Below are positions 53,605-62,966 of a stretch of DNA of 64,000 nucleotides, one piece after another. Position 1 is the stretch's first letter; every line of letters starts with the position of its first letter. The notes beneath the pieces are model-generated. The model made no database searches. It was not told the origin of the DNA and was given only the letters and a program-made list of their open reading frames with translations. The stretch is from an uncultured Prevotella sp. (GTDB taxonomy: Bacteria; Bacteroidota; Bacteroidia; Bacteroidales; Bacteroidaceae). The stretch lies in the NCBI GenBank assembly GCA_937906495.1, contig CALCVT010000106.1, positions 9,235 to 73,234 of the forward strand. The letters are read 5' to 3'. The position numbers and the translations under genes are program-made.

Positions 53605-55386
53605 ATGAGATTTTCAGGTCTGATGAGAGCAAGTGCCATTGCAGCCCTTCTCTCTGTATGTAGTTCACCGGCTTTAGCTCAAGAACTTACGCTAAACTCC
53701 AAAAACTACTCTACTCCCTCCTGGACTAAATTGACGCGCTTGATGGCTCAGATGCAAAATGCATCACAACCATACAGCATCAACATGACCGTTAATGGCG
53801 ATCCTAAAACGCAATTAGGTTTTGCCTGGTTTACCAATCCCGAAATAAAAAACGGGAAACTTCAGATTGTTGAAAAGGCCGATGCCTCGGATGCCGACTT
53901 TGCAAACCCGACCCTAACCGTCGAAGCTACTTCGAGCGAAGTCAAGGACTTAAACTATGTAATTGCCAAGAATAAAGTCGAAGGTATCGAAGCTAATAGT
54001 AAACGTTCGTATACCAGCCACAAGGCTTTAGCCAGCAAACTCAAACCTGCCACTTCATATTCGTTCAGAGTAGGTAATGAGCAAGGATGGAGCGAAATCG
54101 GACACTTTACAACTGCAGCCGAATCATACAGTAAAGAAGAAGGTTTCTCGTTCATTTACATTACAGATACGCAGGCACAGAACGACGAAATGTTTAATGT
54201 TTCATAGAAAACTGTTCACACGGCGCAAAAAAAGGTTTCTAACGCTAAGTTTGTGCTGGTTAACGGTGACTTGGTCGAAACTTCGGGCAGCAAAAATTCG
54301 GAGTGGGAATTTGAACAATGGTTCAGCACAATGCAAGATGTTTGGATGAATTACCCGCTCGTTGTTGCTCAAGGCAATCACGACACCAGTTCAAACAAGA
54401 ACTTCTCCTGGCACTTTAATACCGACAACAGCTTTAACCAAAAGTCGGCAGTGCCGACTACCATGGAAGGCACTGTTTACTCGTTTGTACAGGGCGACGC
54501 CTTGTTCTTAGTCATCAACTACGAAGACTTCTTGAAAGAAGGCTATTTCAAAGCATTGGCCGACTGGATGAGAGCTGAGGTTAAAGCGCACGAAAACGTA
54601 AAATGGCGCATTGCCACTTTTCACAAAAATATGTTTACCGGCAGTAAATCGCACCAAAGCGATGGAGATGGCCGCCTGGTACGCAAAAATATGTTGCCTG
54701 TATTCGATGAACTCAATATCGACCTGGCCCTACAAGGACACGACCATATCTACGAGATTATAGGCCCGGTTAACAATAACTCCAAGACTCTGGTAGACGG
54801 TTCAGTAGAAGAAGTTGAAAACATTGTTCCCGGTGGTACACGCGAAAATATGACCGGTAAACAAGGAGGCGTATTCAACGTAGAAAACGGAACACTCTAC
54901 TTCCTTAATAATTCAGCGGGCAAAAAGAAATATGAGCCGCGCGACGAAAAGGCTATGATTGATGCTTTGCTTGCACACGATGTCGAAAATTATTGGGGAC
55001 TCTTCTCTGGTAAATTCGGACAAACAGGCGAACCTACCTTCAGCAACATCAAAGTAACCTCAGATACAATCTTTATTGATACTTACACGGTGAATGATGG
55101 AGGCACAGCTTCTTTATACGACTCCTTTAAAGTAATCAAGGAGAAAAAAAGCACCTCGAACATTGCACAGAACACTCAGCATGCAGTTAAGATTGTAGCT
55201 AAGAAAAACAAGATTATTATCAGTGGTATTGAACCTGAAAAGGTAAACGTGTATGCCTCTGACGGTACGCTTGTCAAGGAAGGAAAAGACACGGTTATCA
55301 GCACAAACAAGATGATTCCGGGTGTTTACGTAGTGAAAGCCGTAAAAAACAATAAGGACTACTATGGAAAGGTTCTTATCAAATAA
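53605..55386 (+). pseudogene. Secreted purple-acid-phosphatase-like metallophosphoesterase interrupted by an in-frame TAG
   Basis: One continuous reading frame of 594 codons is broken only by TAG at 54205-54207 (codon 201), where the sequence reads EMFNVS-stop-KTVHTAQ. Before it are a signal peptide (ending ALAQ) and an Fn3-like domain plus the first metal motif ITDTQAQ. After it come VNGDLVE, QGNHD, FHKNMF and GHDHIYE, the rest of the calcineurin-like site, and a C-terminal T9SS sorting domain (KVNVYASDGTLVKEG ... GVYVVKAV). The site is therefore split by the stop. TGG to TAG (Trp) is the simplest origin. TAG also ends other genes here (for example at 37718), so TAG is not generally recoded. 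Nonsense pseudogene, sequencing error or readthrough are all possible. Confidence 0.85.
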
Positions 55387-55416
55387 ACTTTGATTCTTAC
55401 CTTTCTTAAACTTTAC

Positions 55417-55454
55417 TTATCGGGGCTGTGCCTAAAATTGCGCAGCTCCGATAA
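55417..55454 (+). terminator. Terminator after the metallophosphoesterase
   Basis: A 15-bp stem with two G-U pairs (55417-55431 with 55440-55454), 8-nt loop, 30 bp past the stop. Gap 55387-55711 otherwise holds only the hairpin at 55630. Confidence 0.75.
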
Positions 55455-55629
55455 AACTTTATATCCAACCTGTTTCATATTAAAGCCTGTCTGATTACAT
55501 CTAACGATACCTCACATTTATAATGAACATTCTCTTTAATAAACAACAAGCTACACCACACAACCAATCATCAATCAACGTTGCTGCTCAAACTAATTTA
55601 TTACATAACCCTTGCCCAACCAAACAACC

Positions 55630-55661
55630 GGCCCTGCTACTCTATAACAGATAGCAGGGCC
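55630..55661 (-). terminator. Terminator of the DUF4923 gene
   Basis: GGCCCTGCTA (55630-55639) pairs with TAGCAGGGCC (55652-55661). On the minus strand GGTTGTTTGG follows, a weak U-tract, 51 bp past the stop. Confidence 0.65.
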
Positions 55662-55711
55662 AGAATAATTATGTATGTTGCTGCACAAGGCAGATGTAGT
55701 TAAAGGAAATG

Positions 55712-56395
55712 TTATTTGCTCAACCGCATACCGACGTACATACCGTCGTATTTATCGAGCAGTGCACTGACAGTTTTGAGCGAAGTGCTGTTGCTCAAAG
55801 CCGACATCCCCTTAACCAACGAAAGGAGTTTGTCGCTCTCAAACATCAGGTAAAGGTTACCACCCTTCATAGCGATGCGCGGATTCATCGAAGCCAGGCC
55901 ACGAAGATAAGTCATTTTGATAGAATTGTTGGCTGCATCGAGCGTGTATTCGCCTTCGATGGTACGCTTGCCGATTACGGCTTTGTAGGTATTATCCTTA
56001 TTAAAGGTAAAAGAGCAAGCTCCCTCGCTGATACCAATCTTTGCAAGTTGTTCATTGATTTCGGCCTCTATTTTGCTCGATGCCAATGCACCGCCAGCCT
56101 TTGCCAGGAAATTGTCGCTCTCAAAAGCACACTCTGAACCGGTGTACTTCCAAGTGCCTTGCAGGGTTTGCTGCGAAAGAGTAGCTCCCTGACCTTGCAG
56201 CAGTCCGGTAAGCAGTCCCTGAACGATGTCGCCTACATTTCCACTTTGGGCATTTGATGATGAGGAAGAAGAACCGGTAAGCGCATTTTCAAGAAGGCTC
56301 TGTCCTACTCCACTCAAGGCACTGCTGCTTGTACCGCAACTCGAAAGAAGTGCCGTACTGGCCAAGGCGGCCAGCGTAACGAATATCTTTTTCAT
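55712..56395 (-). CDS. DUF4923 family lipoprotein
   Basis: 227 residues with lipobox LSSC (Cys20), a Ser/Gly/Gln-rich linker (about 21-75) and a lipocalin-like beta domain that begins LQGTWKYTGSECAFES and includes CSFTFNKDNTYKA. This is the layout I recognise as DUF4923, common in Bacteroidales and of unknown function. It is transcribed alone. Confidence 0.8.
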   Translation of the reverse strand: MKKIFVTLAALASTALLSSCGTSSSALSGVGQSLLENALTGSSSSSSNAQSGNVGDIVQGLLTGLLQGQGATLSQQTLQGTWKYTGSECAFESDNFLAKAGGALASSKIEAEINEQLAKIGISEGACSFTFNKDNTYKAVIGKRTIEGEYTLDAANNSIKMTYLRGLASMNPRIAMKGGNLYLMFESDKLLSLVKGMSALSNSTSLKTVSALLDKYDGMYVGMRLSK

Positions 56396-56578
56396 TTTGT
56401 AATACTAAAAAAATGTCTTATTCGACTGCAAAAGTGGTAAATATGTATGAACCGACCAACTAAAAATGCACTTTTCGAGGTTTTTTAGCCTTATTGCAGG
56501 CATCGAGGGGCATATATACACATTGAAACTGCAACTGCAACGTGCTATTTCAGCTGTTTGTACCAGCCAGGCCGTGCG

Positions 56579-57637
56579 CTATTTGTCCTGTGCCAGCGGA
56601 TTCCATCCCTGGGCTTTAAGGTCGAACTCATTACCATCGCGCGTTACGAGTTTACATCCCAATTCCGGACGGGTAATGTGGCCTATGACCTTTACATCGT
56701 CAAGCTGCTGCACACGTTCGTGATCGGCCAGGGGTACGGTAAACAGGAGTTCATAGTCCTCGCCACCATTCATTGCCGCAGTATAGACATTAAAGTTGAA
56801 TTCTTCGGCAGCAACAGCCGTTTGGTAGTCAACAGGGATGCGCTCTTCGTAGAGTCGACAACCAGTCTGGCTCTGCTTGCAGATGTGCATGATTTCGGAC
56901 GAAAGGCCATCGCTGATATCCATCATAGCTGTAGGACGAATGCCAGCCTCTTTGAGTTTTTCAACAATGTCGCGGCGGGCCTCGGGTTTAAGAAAACGCT
57001 CAATCAAGTATTCGCGTCCCGAAAAGTCGGGCTGAGCAGCTGTTTCGGCCGAAGCCTTTTGCGACTCAAACACGCGTTTTTCGCGCTCCATGAGTTGCAG
57101 TCCCATATAGGCTGCCCCCAGGTTACCGCTCACACAGAGTAAATCGGTATCGCGTGCTCCCGAGCGGTAAACAATATCGGTATCGTTGGCCACACCGATA
57201 CAGGTGATGCTCAAGGCCAGTCCGGTTAACGACGAGGTGGTGTCGCCTCCGACAAGGTCTACACCATGACGCTCACAAGCCAGCCGGATGCCAGCATAGA
57301 GTTCGTCCATGTGTTCCACCTTGAAACGGCGGCCAACAGCAACACTCACCAACAACTGCTGAGGCGTGCCATTCATGGCATATACATCGGAGAGGTTGAC
57401 CATGGCAGCTTTATAACCCAAATGCTTTAAAGGGGTGTAGGTAAGGTCAAAATGAATGCCCTCCATGAGCATATCGGTAGTTACAAGCACGCGGCGAGGG
57501 TCGGCATCATCGGTGCTATACTTCATCACGGCACAATCGTCACCCACGCCCTTAAGGGTGGTTGCATTGTGCATTTTGAGGTCGGCGGTCAAGTGGTCAA
57601 TCAACCCGAACTCGCCTAACGTAGCTATTTCTGTCAT
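56579..57637 (-). CDS. thiL: Thiamine-monophosphate kinase
   Basis: Phosphorylates thiamine monophosphate to the active pyrophosphate. The family signatures VGDDCAVM, VTTDMLMEGIHFDL (Mg/ATP site), AAMVNLSDVYAM, LVGGDTTSS, AMMDISDGLSSEI and NGGEDYELLFTV are all present. At 352 residues it is about 25 longer than E. coli ThiL. An apparent insertion at about residues 185-215 (EREKRVFESQKASAETAAQP) lies between LGAAYMGLQLM and YLIERFLKP. It completes the TPP pathway whose thiazole branch is the thi operon at 22.8-25.8 kb. Confidence 0.94.
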   Translation of the reverse strand: MTEIATLGEFGLIDHLTADLKMHNATTLKGVGDDCAVMKYSTDDADPRRVLVTTDMLMEGIHFDLTYTPLKHLGYKAAMVNLSDVYAMNGTPQQLLVSVAVGRRFKVEHMDELYAGIRLACERHGVDLVGGDTTSSLTGLALSITCIGVANDTDIVYRSGARDTDLLCVSGNLGAAYMGLQLMEREKRVFESQKASAETAAQPDFSGREYLIERFLKPEARRDIVEKLKEAGIRPTAMMDISDGLSSEIMHICKQSQTGCRLYEERIPVDYQTAVAAEEFNFNVYTAAMNGGEDYELLFTVPLADHERVQQLDDVKVIGHITRPELGCKLVTRDGNEFDLKAQGWNPLAQDK

Positions 57638-57656
57638 GTGTTATGCTTAAAGAATA

Positions 57657-57701
57657 TCTCCCCCAGCCTTTTCCTTGAAACGGAAAAGCCTCCGGGGGAG
57701 A
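57657..57701 (-). terminator. GC-rich hairpin between the beta-barrel gene and thiL
   Basis: TCTCCCCC plus AGCCTTTTCC (57657-57674) pairs with GGAAAAGCCT plus GGGGGAGA (57682-57701) across a two-base bulge. No U-tract follows on the minus strand. It may end the upstream barrel gene or act as a leader hairpin of thiL, whose start is 20 bp beyond. Confidence 0.5.
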
Positions 57702-57730
57702 CGTATACTCTGATTAAATATATTTACTTG

Positions 57731-58207
57731 TTAAAAGTAGAAGCCTATGCCTATGTTCAGCCCAACGGTGCTGTTATCAGAAAAGTCGTGCAACGACATT
57801 TTGTAGTAGATTGAAGGCTCGATGGTAATAAAGCGGTTAACAAAGAAAGCGTAACCTACTTCAAGGGGAATCTGCACATCGTTGTTACTGGGCGAGTAAT
57901 GCAAATACTCTGCACCAGTACCCATAAACACGCCCGACTGGTCAAAGTAGTAACGTGCGCCAAGACCTACTGCCACATCGTCAATAGCTCGCGTGTGGTC
58001 GTAACCCACATTGGCACGCAGCATAAAGCAGTCTGCCAAAAAATAACCAAAACTGGCGTCAAGTCCAAAACGGAACTTCTCGCTCGAACTGTACGACATG
58101 CCCAGACCCGAAATGGAGGCACTCACATACTTCTTGCCGCGCTCAAACTGTGCATGAGCCGACAATGTTCCTATCAAGAGGAACAACACTAAAAGCGTTT
58201 TTTTCAT
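57731..58207 (-). CDS. Small outer-membrane beta-barrel protein
   Basis: 158 residues from the ATG at 58207 (MKKTLLVLFLLIGTLSAHAQ signal). The body alternates strands and turns (FRFGLDASFGYFLAD, MLRANVGYDHTR, VAVGLGARYYFDQ, FITIEPSIYYKM) and ends in LNIGIGFYF, an aromatic terminus. An 8-stranded OmpW/OmpX-like porin-family barrel is likely. Function unknown. Confidence 0.78.
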   Translation of the reverse strand: MKKTLLVLFLLIGTLSAHAQFERGKKYVSASISGLGMSYSSSEKFRFGLDASFGYFLADCFMLRANVGYDHTRAIDDVAVGLGARYYFDQSGVFMGTGAEYLHYSPSNNDVQIPLEVGYAFFVNRFITIEPSIYYKMSLHDFSDNSTVGLNIGIGFYF

Positions 58208-58279
58208 AAATAAAGGCTTCTCAATCGTTGAGCGGTTCTGCACTGAATAAAATGGCAAAGCCGCTTGAGTTTGCTATAA

Positions 58280-59344
58280 TCAGTCACAAAAATAGCATAA
58301 ATTTCTCAGCCACATGGGAAGTTCGGCTGCTTTTAACGTAAGTTTGACCACATTCAACGACACATGGCCCATTGTACGACGCAGATTAAGCTCGACACAC
58401 GGCAACAAAGCGGGACCATAAGGGGTTGCAACAACCATCATGTCGATGCCCAGAGGGCCAACATAGCCGTTGCCCAGCAAGGAAGGCAACAGGCTGAGGC
58501 AGGCTTGCACTGCCTCCTCGTAGGCATGCCGGCTGCCCAGCGCGCTGCACACTTCGGCCTCGAGCACCGACTGTGGGGCCACGCGGTTACCCCGATAGGC
58601 ACCCGAGGCGTTGGTACCGAACACAGATAAACCACAATACAACACCTTACCTGCTGGTTGCACCTCGAACTCGAGGGCAAAGTCGAGCATACCGCTATAG
58701 TAAGGCTCCAGTTCCAAGCCACCCTGCTCGCGCAACAGGCGCTGCAGGCGTCCATGCTCTGAGGCCGTAGGCGGATTGGCAACACGAAATACACCGCGCC
58801 CGCTACACGACCACAAGGCCTTGGCCATAGCTCCCTGCCATTGTTGCAAATACTGGTCTACACTCTCGGCACTCCGTGCTATAACCGACTCGCCTACCGT
58901 GTGCACCCCCTTGGCCCGGAGCTGATGGCGCAGCTGCGGCAGCAGGCGGGCTGTAGTTTCGCGGCTGCTCAATGTGGCTATTTGTTGCAACTGTGCATCG
59001 CCGGGCAACAGATGTTCGGGGGCGCCGGCCTTTCGCAATTTATGGCGCACAAGGGGGTCCCATCCCCAGGGTTCAATGCGGTCTACTTGTTGCCAAAAGG
59101 CGGTGGTCAGCTGGCGGCGATGCACAAAGCGTACACCGTGTTGCCAATCAACCTGGCCAGGGGCCAGACCTTCGGGCAGAGGCAAAGCATCGGGCAACCA
59201 CACAGCGTCGGCCGATGTGGCCCATAGGGCGGGAAGGGCTCCCCACTCCACCTCTAACCGGCGGGCTATGGTCGATGGGTAATAGTAGGGCGATCCGGCT
59301 GCCAGAGCTTCGTCGTGCGAGGGATTGAACAGGTAGAGTGTCAT
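58280..59344 (-). CDS. ATP-grasp-like protein of unknown function
   Basis: 354 residues from the ATG at 59344 (MTLYLFNPSHDEALA). The opening YLFNPSHDEALAAGSPYYYPS resembles conserved hypothetical proteins of Bacteroidales. The C-terminal half has ATP-grasp features: AMAKALWSCSGRGVFRV (ATP-binding loop), then GPLGIDMMVV and LLPCVELNLRRTMGHV (acidic and Asn metal ligands). No partner gene adjoins it, so the ligated substrate cannot be guessed. It is GC-rich relative to its neighbours. Confidence 0.7.
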   Translation of the reverse strand: MTLYLFNPSHDEALAAGSPYYYPSTIARRLEVEWGALPALWATSADAVWLPDALPLPEGLAPGQVDWQHGVRFVHRRQLTTAFWQQVDRIEPWGWDPLVRHKLRKAGAPEHLLPGDAQLQQIATLSSRETTARLLPQLRHQLRAKGVHTVGESVIARSAESVDQYLQQWQGAMAKALWSCSGRGVFRVANPPTASEHGRLQRLLREQGGLELEPYYSGMLDFALEFEVQPAGKVLYCGLSVFGTNASGAYRGNRVAPQSVLEAEVCSALGSRHAYEEAVQACLSLLPSLLGNGYVGPLGIDMMVVATPYGPALLPCVELNLRRTMGHVSLNVVKLTLKAAELPMWLRNLCYFCD

Positions 59345-59391
59345 TGTTTGAAATAGAAATAATATGATGGAAAAAGGCTGTTGCAAAGGCC

Positions 59392-59427
59392 TAAAAAATC
59401 ACCGCAGAGAATAACTCTACGGTGATT
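59392..59427 (-). terminator. Terminator of ndk
   Basis: On the minus strand AATCACCG...CGGTGATT with an inner AGAG/CTCT stem, followed by a run of T, 49 bp past ndk. Confidence 0.85.
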
Positions 59428-59476
59428 ATTAAAGGTTTGGGTTATCAAAGCACCGGGCTAACGGTGTTTGCCCTAT

Positions 59477-59944
59477 TTAAAACTCGTCGTTGGCATAAAG
59501 ATAGTCAAAATAGCACTGCTTCCATTCCAAAATTTCCTCATCGCGGAAGAAACGCTTGAGTTCAACGGCTGCTGTTTCGGGCGAATCAGAAGCATGTACA
59601 ATATTCTCCTGGAAACTCATACAATACGAACCGCGGATGGTACCAGGGGCTGCATTGCGTCCGTTTGTCGGACCAGCCAGTGCACGTACGGCAGCAATTG
59701 CATCAACGCCCTCCAGGCAGAGTGCAACAACAGGGGCTGTCATCATCGAATCTTTAACACGCTGGAAGAAGGGCTTGGCGCTCAAATGGGCGTAATGCTC
59801 GCTAAGGAGTTCATCAGTGAGTTGCATCATCTTCATTCCACAGATGTGGAGTCCTTTCTTTTCGAAGATGCTAATGATTTCGCCTACCAATGCACGCTGC
59901 AAAGTGCAGGGCTTAAGGAGTACCAAGGTTTTTTCGATGGCCAT
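59477..59944 (-). CDS. ndk: Nucleoside diphosphate kinase
   Basis: 155 residues. Transfers the gamma phosphate of NTPs to NDPs through a phosphohistidine. The active-site histidine is H117 in ENIVHASDS; ATP-binding K11 (LLKPCTLQR) and the segment GPTNGRNAAPGTIRG are present. The family usually reads GATNP...A; the loop here has GPTN GRNAAPG, still within the known range. Monocistronic with its own terminator. Confidence 0.96.
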   Translation of the reverse strand: MAIEKTLVLLKPCTLQRALVGEIISIFEKKGLHICGMKMMQLTDELLSEHYAHLSAKPFFQRVKDSMMTAPVVALCLEGVDAIAAVRALAGPTNGRNAAPGTIRGSYCMSFQENIVHASDSPETAAVELKRFFRDEEILEWKQCYFDYLYANDEF

Positions 59945-60555
59945 AATTAAATTAGATTTTGATTGTTAGTAGTGTTAAATGGTGCGGTAAAGGTAAACAG
60001 AATTATTGAAGAAACAGCTATATACAATCAGAATTTGTAAAAAAAAACGGAAGCGCACGCTGGAACAGTGACTGAGGCCGAATTTAAGGGCCTTAAAATA
60101 AGCAGTTGGTAGCATTTGGTTGATCTCAAGAATCCTGCTGTAATTTCCGTGTTCCACGTCGCTTCCGTCTAAGCCGCGCTTCGGCTTACTGAAAATAGGA
60201 TAACTATGTCGTTTTTAGGGGACTTCACAGCCCGCGTGTATTATATAAAGCCTGCGGTGTGTAAAATCTTGCATCCGTTTCGAAAAAAAATTTTGCTTTT
60301 TTCTTCGTTTGCGTTTTTAGGGGAGTGCAAGGCCTGCTTTTTTCATCGGCTGAGCATAACTCTGAGTGGTATTACTGCCGGCAAGTGCCACAATTATCCA
60401 TATTGCGGTGTAACTGGGCGCGGTATGCGGACTGCAAGTATGCTTTCAATGCTTTTATCATCTTTTAAACAACAAAATTTCATCAGCACATGCGCTCTGC
60501 CTACTTTTGCTTTTTCATTTAAACAAAAACGTTCTATAAACACAAAAACATTGCA
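59945..60555. other. Intergenic region with a structured RNA and direct repeats
   Basis: 611 bp without a protein gene. It holds the candidate 6S-like RNA at 60039-60168, a 13-bp direct repeat CGTTTTTAGGGGA at 60210-60222 and 60312-60324, and a TACTTTTG -7 candidate for the potassium transporter at 60502-60509. Confidence 0.6.
60039..60168 (-). ncRNA. Structured small RNA, 6S-like candidate
   Basis: Read on the minus strand, about 120 nt close on themselves. ACGGAAGCG (60168-60160) pairs with CGCTTCCGT (60055-60047) and TGGAACA (60156-60150) pairs with TGTTCCA (60067-60061), leaving a large, mostly unpaired centre with a small AGGCC/GGCCT hairpin. A run of eight T follows the 3' arm. A long rod with a central bubble and U-tract end is the shape of 6S RNA, the RNA polymerase mimic; some other Bacteroidales RNA is the alternative. 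Ends are approximate. Confidence 0.6.
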
Positions 60556-61935
60556 ATGAAAAAGACTAAGCATTGGTTGCAACGTCTGGCTCTTGAACTC
60601 AACCTCGAAGGTTTCCTGTCCTTTGGCTATCGTTCTTCACTGCCGCAACGGCAACTCGTTGTCGGCTACGCAGCTTATTCGATTATCGGTATGTTTCTGC
60701 TCTCCCTGCCGTTCGCTTCGGCCGAAGGTATACCTTGGTCCGACCATCTGTTTACGGCAGTTTCAGCCATCTCAACTACCGGGCTTTCAACAGTTGATGT
60801 AGCCAGCCAATATAGTTTTTTTGGTCAGTTGGTCATACTGCTGCTTATCCAATTGGGCAGTCTGGGCTACATGACTCTTTCATCGTTCATTATGCTCGGA
60901 CTGACGCGCCACCTGGGCAGTGCTAAAAACAAACTCTTTACGCAGCAGTTTTCGCTTCCCGAAAACATGCAGCACGCCAACATGGTGCGCAACATTGTTG
61001 GCTTTACGTTTGGCTTTGAGCTGTTGGGTGTGCTGCTGCTTTACCCCTACTTCGTAGTTCACAACGTGCCTCAGCCGCTGTGGTCAGCTGTTTTTCACAC
61101 GGTTTCGGCCTTCGGTACAGCCGGATTCAGCATTTATACCGATAATCTCATGGCCTTCCGCGCAGACGTCTATGTCAACACGGTCATCATGTTTTTGTGC
61201 TACATGGGGGCCATGGGTTTTATATTGATGACCGACCTTGCCAAGGTGCTATTTAGGCGCGGTCACAAAATATCGTTTACCACGCGCATTATTGTCAAAA
61301 TTACCTGCGCACTCTCACTACTGAGTGCTGCTCACCTCTACTATTTTGAACCCTCCATCCAACAGTATGCACCGGGCGAACGCTTTATGATTTCGCTTTT
61401 CCAAAGTGTTTCGGCCATGACTACCGCTGGTTTTAACACCATCAACTTGGGGTGCATTGTGCCCATATCGTTGCTGATACTGTCGTTTACCATGTATATC
61501 GGAGCCTCGCCTTCGGGCACAGGCGGCGGTCTTAAAAGTACCACCCTCTCGGCACTCTACGCTTACACCCGCAGCAAACTCGGCTGGCAAAAGGAAGTAT
61601 CGCTAATGAACCACATCATTCCCTCCTACCGTGTTGAAACAGCCATTACTACCTTCATCTTTTACACATTCATCCTGTTTTGCGGCATCTACATCATGAC
61701 ACTGGCCGAATCTGACTCGGCCAATGTGCTGAAAATTACCTTCGAAGCTTCGTCGGCATTGGCAACTACCGGACTGACTTCAGGCATTCTGGGCGACATT
61801 ACACTTTGCAGCAAGTTTACCTTGATTGTGCTCATGTTTATTGGGCGTGTGGGGGTTATTACACTTGGCAATGCACTGCTTCTGCGCTCGCTGGCTAAGC
61901 CACCGCACATGCGCCACGACGACCTTGCGGTATAA
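60556..61935 (+). CDS. Trk/Ktr-type potassium transporter membrane subunit
   Basis: 459 residues, polytopic, with the four filter loops of the Trk/Ktr/HKT fold each recognisable: ISTTGLST, FGTAGFS, MTTAGFN and LATTGLTS. The length and lack of extra N-terminal helices fit KtrB-like rather than long TrkH proteins. It conducts K+ (possibly with Na+) through the inner membrane. The usual cytoplasmic regulator (TrkA/KtrA) is not adjacent. A TACTTTTG -7 candidate lies 46 bp before the ATG. Confidence 0.9.
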   Translation: MKKTKHWLQRLALELNLEGFLSFGYRSSLPQRQLVVGYAAYSIIGMFLLSLPFASAEGIPWSDHLFTAVSAISTTGLSTVDVASQYSFFGQLVILLLIQLGSLGYMTLSSFIMLGLTRHLGSAKNKLFTQQFSLPENMQHANMVRNIVGFTFGFELLGVLLLYPYFVVHNVPQPLWSAVFHTVSAFGTAGFSIYTDNLMAFRADVYVNTVIMFLCYMGAMGFILMTDLAKVLFRRGHKISFTTRIIVKITCALSLLSAAHLYYFEPSIQQYAPGERFMISLFQSVSAMTTAGFNTINLGCIVPISLLILSFTMYIGASPSGTGGGLKSTTLSALYAYTRSKLGWQKEVSLMNHIIPSYRVETAITTFIFYTFILFCGIYIMTLAESDSANVLKITFEASSALATTGLTSGILGDITLCSKFTLIVLMFIGRVGVITLGNALLLRSLAKPPHMRHDDLAV

Positions 61936-62014
61936 AAACTACCTTGTAATGCAGGTCCCGGCTACATGAATACAAAATTTAATTTGTATCTTCGTTGCCA
62001 AAAACACTGATACA

Positions 62015-62926
62015 ATGACACAGAATAAGGTGGCGCTGGTGCTTTCGAGCGGTGGCGCACGGGGCTATGCCCATATTGGTGCCATCGAGGTGCTCGAGGC
62101 TCGCGGCTACCACATTACCTCGGTAGCAGGCACTTCGATGGGGGCACTGGTTGGAGGCATGTACTGCGCCGGCAAACTCAACGAGGTGTGCAACTGGCTC
62201 TACAAACTGGAACGCCGCGATGTGCTGGCGCTCGTTGACTGGTCGCTGGGCATGAATCATCTGGTTAAGGGTGAGAAAATAATGGAGAAACTCCGCGAAA
62301 TTGTACCCGATGTACGCATTGAAGACTTGCCCATCCCCTTTAGAGCGGTAGCTTCCGACCTCGAAACCCAACGTGAGGTGGTTTTCTCAAAACGCAGCCT
62401 ATACCGCGCCCTGCGAGCTTCGATTTCCATACCTTCGCTTTTCAAACCGGTTCGCATCGGCCGCCATGTACTGGTTGACGGTGGTATTGCCAACCCATTG
62501 CCACTCAACCGCGTAACGAGGCAGCCGGGCGACTTACTCGTATCGGTAAACGTCAGTGCACCGGCGAGCGAACGGGTTGAACAGCTGCGCCAGCAGGCTC
62601 GCATACAGCGACACCCACGTTTGCTCTCGCTCGACAACCTGATCAAACCGCTTACACCCGATGGGGTAGACAGTAATTACCTCACACTGCTGACCGCTGC
62701 CGTTACCATGCTGATTCAGCGCAACACTGTGCTGTCACAAAAAATCACACCGCCCGACATTGCCGTGAACATTCCGATGAATCGCTTCAGTGTGTTCGAC
62801 TTTGATCATGCCGAACGCATTGTGCGTGCCGGACGCGAGGCCATGGAGCAAGCACTCAACCAGTGGGAAGCCCGCACCACGCCTGCCAATGCCAACCCTG
62901 TGCCAACGGCTACTACTCTAAGCTGA
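62015..62926 (+). CDS. Patatin-like phospholipase family protein (RssA-like)
   Basis: 303 residues, cytoplasmic. The oxyanion loop SSGGARGYAHIG is near the start, the nucleophile elbow GTSMG has S41, and the second catalytic residue is D155 in VDGGIANPLP. This is the complete Ser-Asp dyad of patatin-like lipid acyl hydrolases. It belongs to the single-domain RssA/YchK type, without the surrogate porin domain of larger Bacteroidetes patatins. It is 40 bp upstream of the MBL-fold gene on the same strand. Confidence 0.9.
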   Translation: MTQNKVALVLSSGGARGYAHIGAIEVLEARGYHITSVAGTSMGALVGGMYCAGKLNEVCNWLYKLERRDVLALVDWSLGMNHLVKGEKIMEKLREIVPDVRIEDLPIPFRAVASDLETQREVVFSKRSLYRALRASISIPSLFKPVRIGRHVLVDGGIANPLPLNRVTRQPGDLLVSVNVSAPASERVEQLRQQARIQRHPRLLSLDNLIKPLTPDGVDSNYLTLLTAAVTMLIQRNTVLSQKITPPDIAVNIPMNRFSVFDFDHAERIVRAGREAMEQALNQWEARTTPANANPVPTATTLS

Positions 62927-62966
62927 TATTTACACTCTTAACATACTCCCCTACAATCTGCTGCAT

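Noticed and set aside
53605..55386. Genome-wide TAG recoding as an explanation of the amber codon
   Set aside because: TAG is used as a normal stop elsewhere, for example at 37718-37720, where readthrough would enter the next gene's leader.
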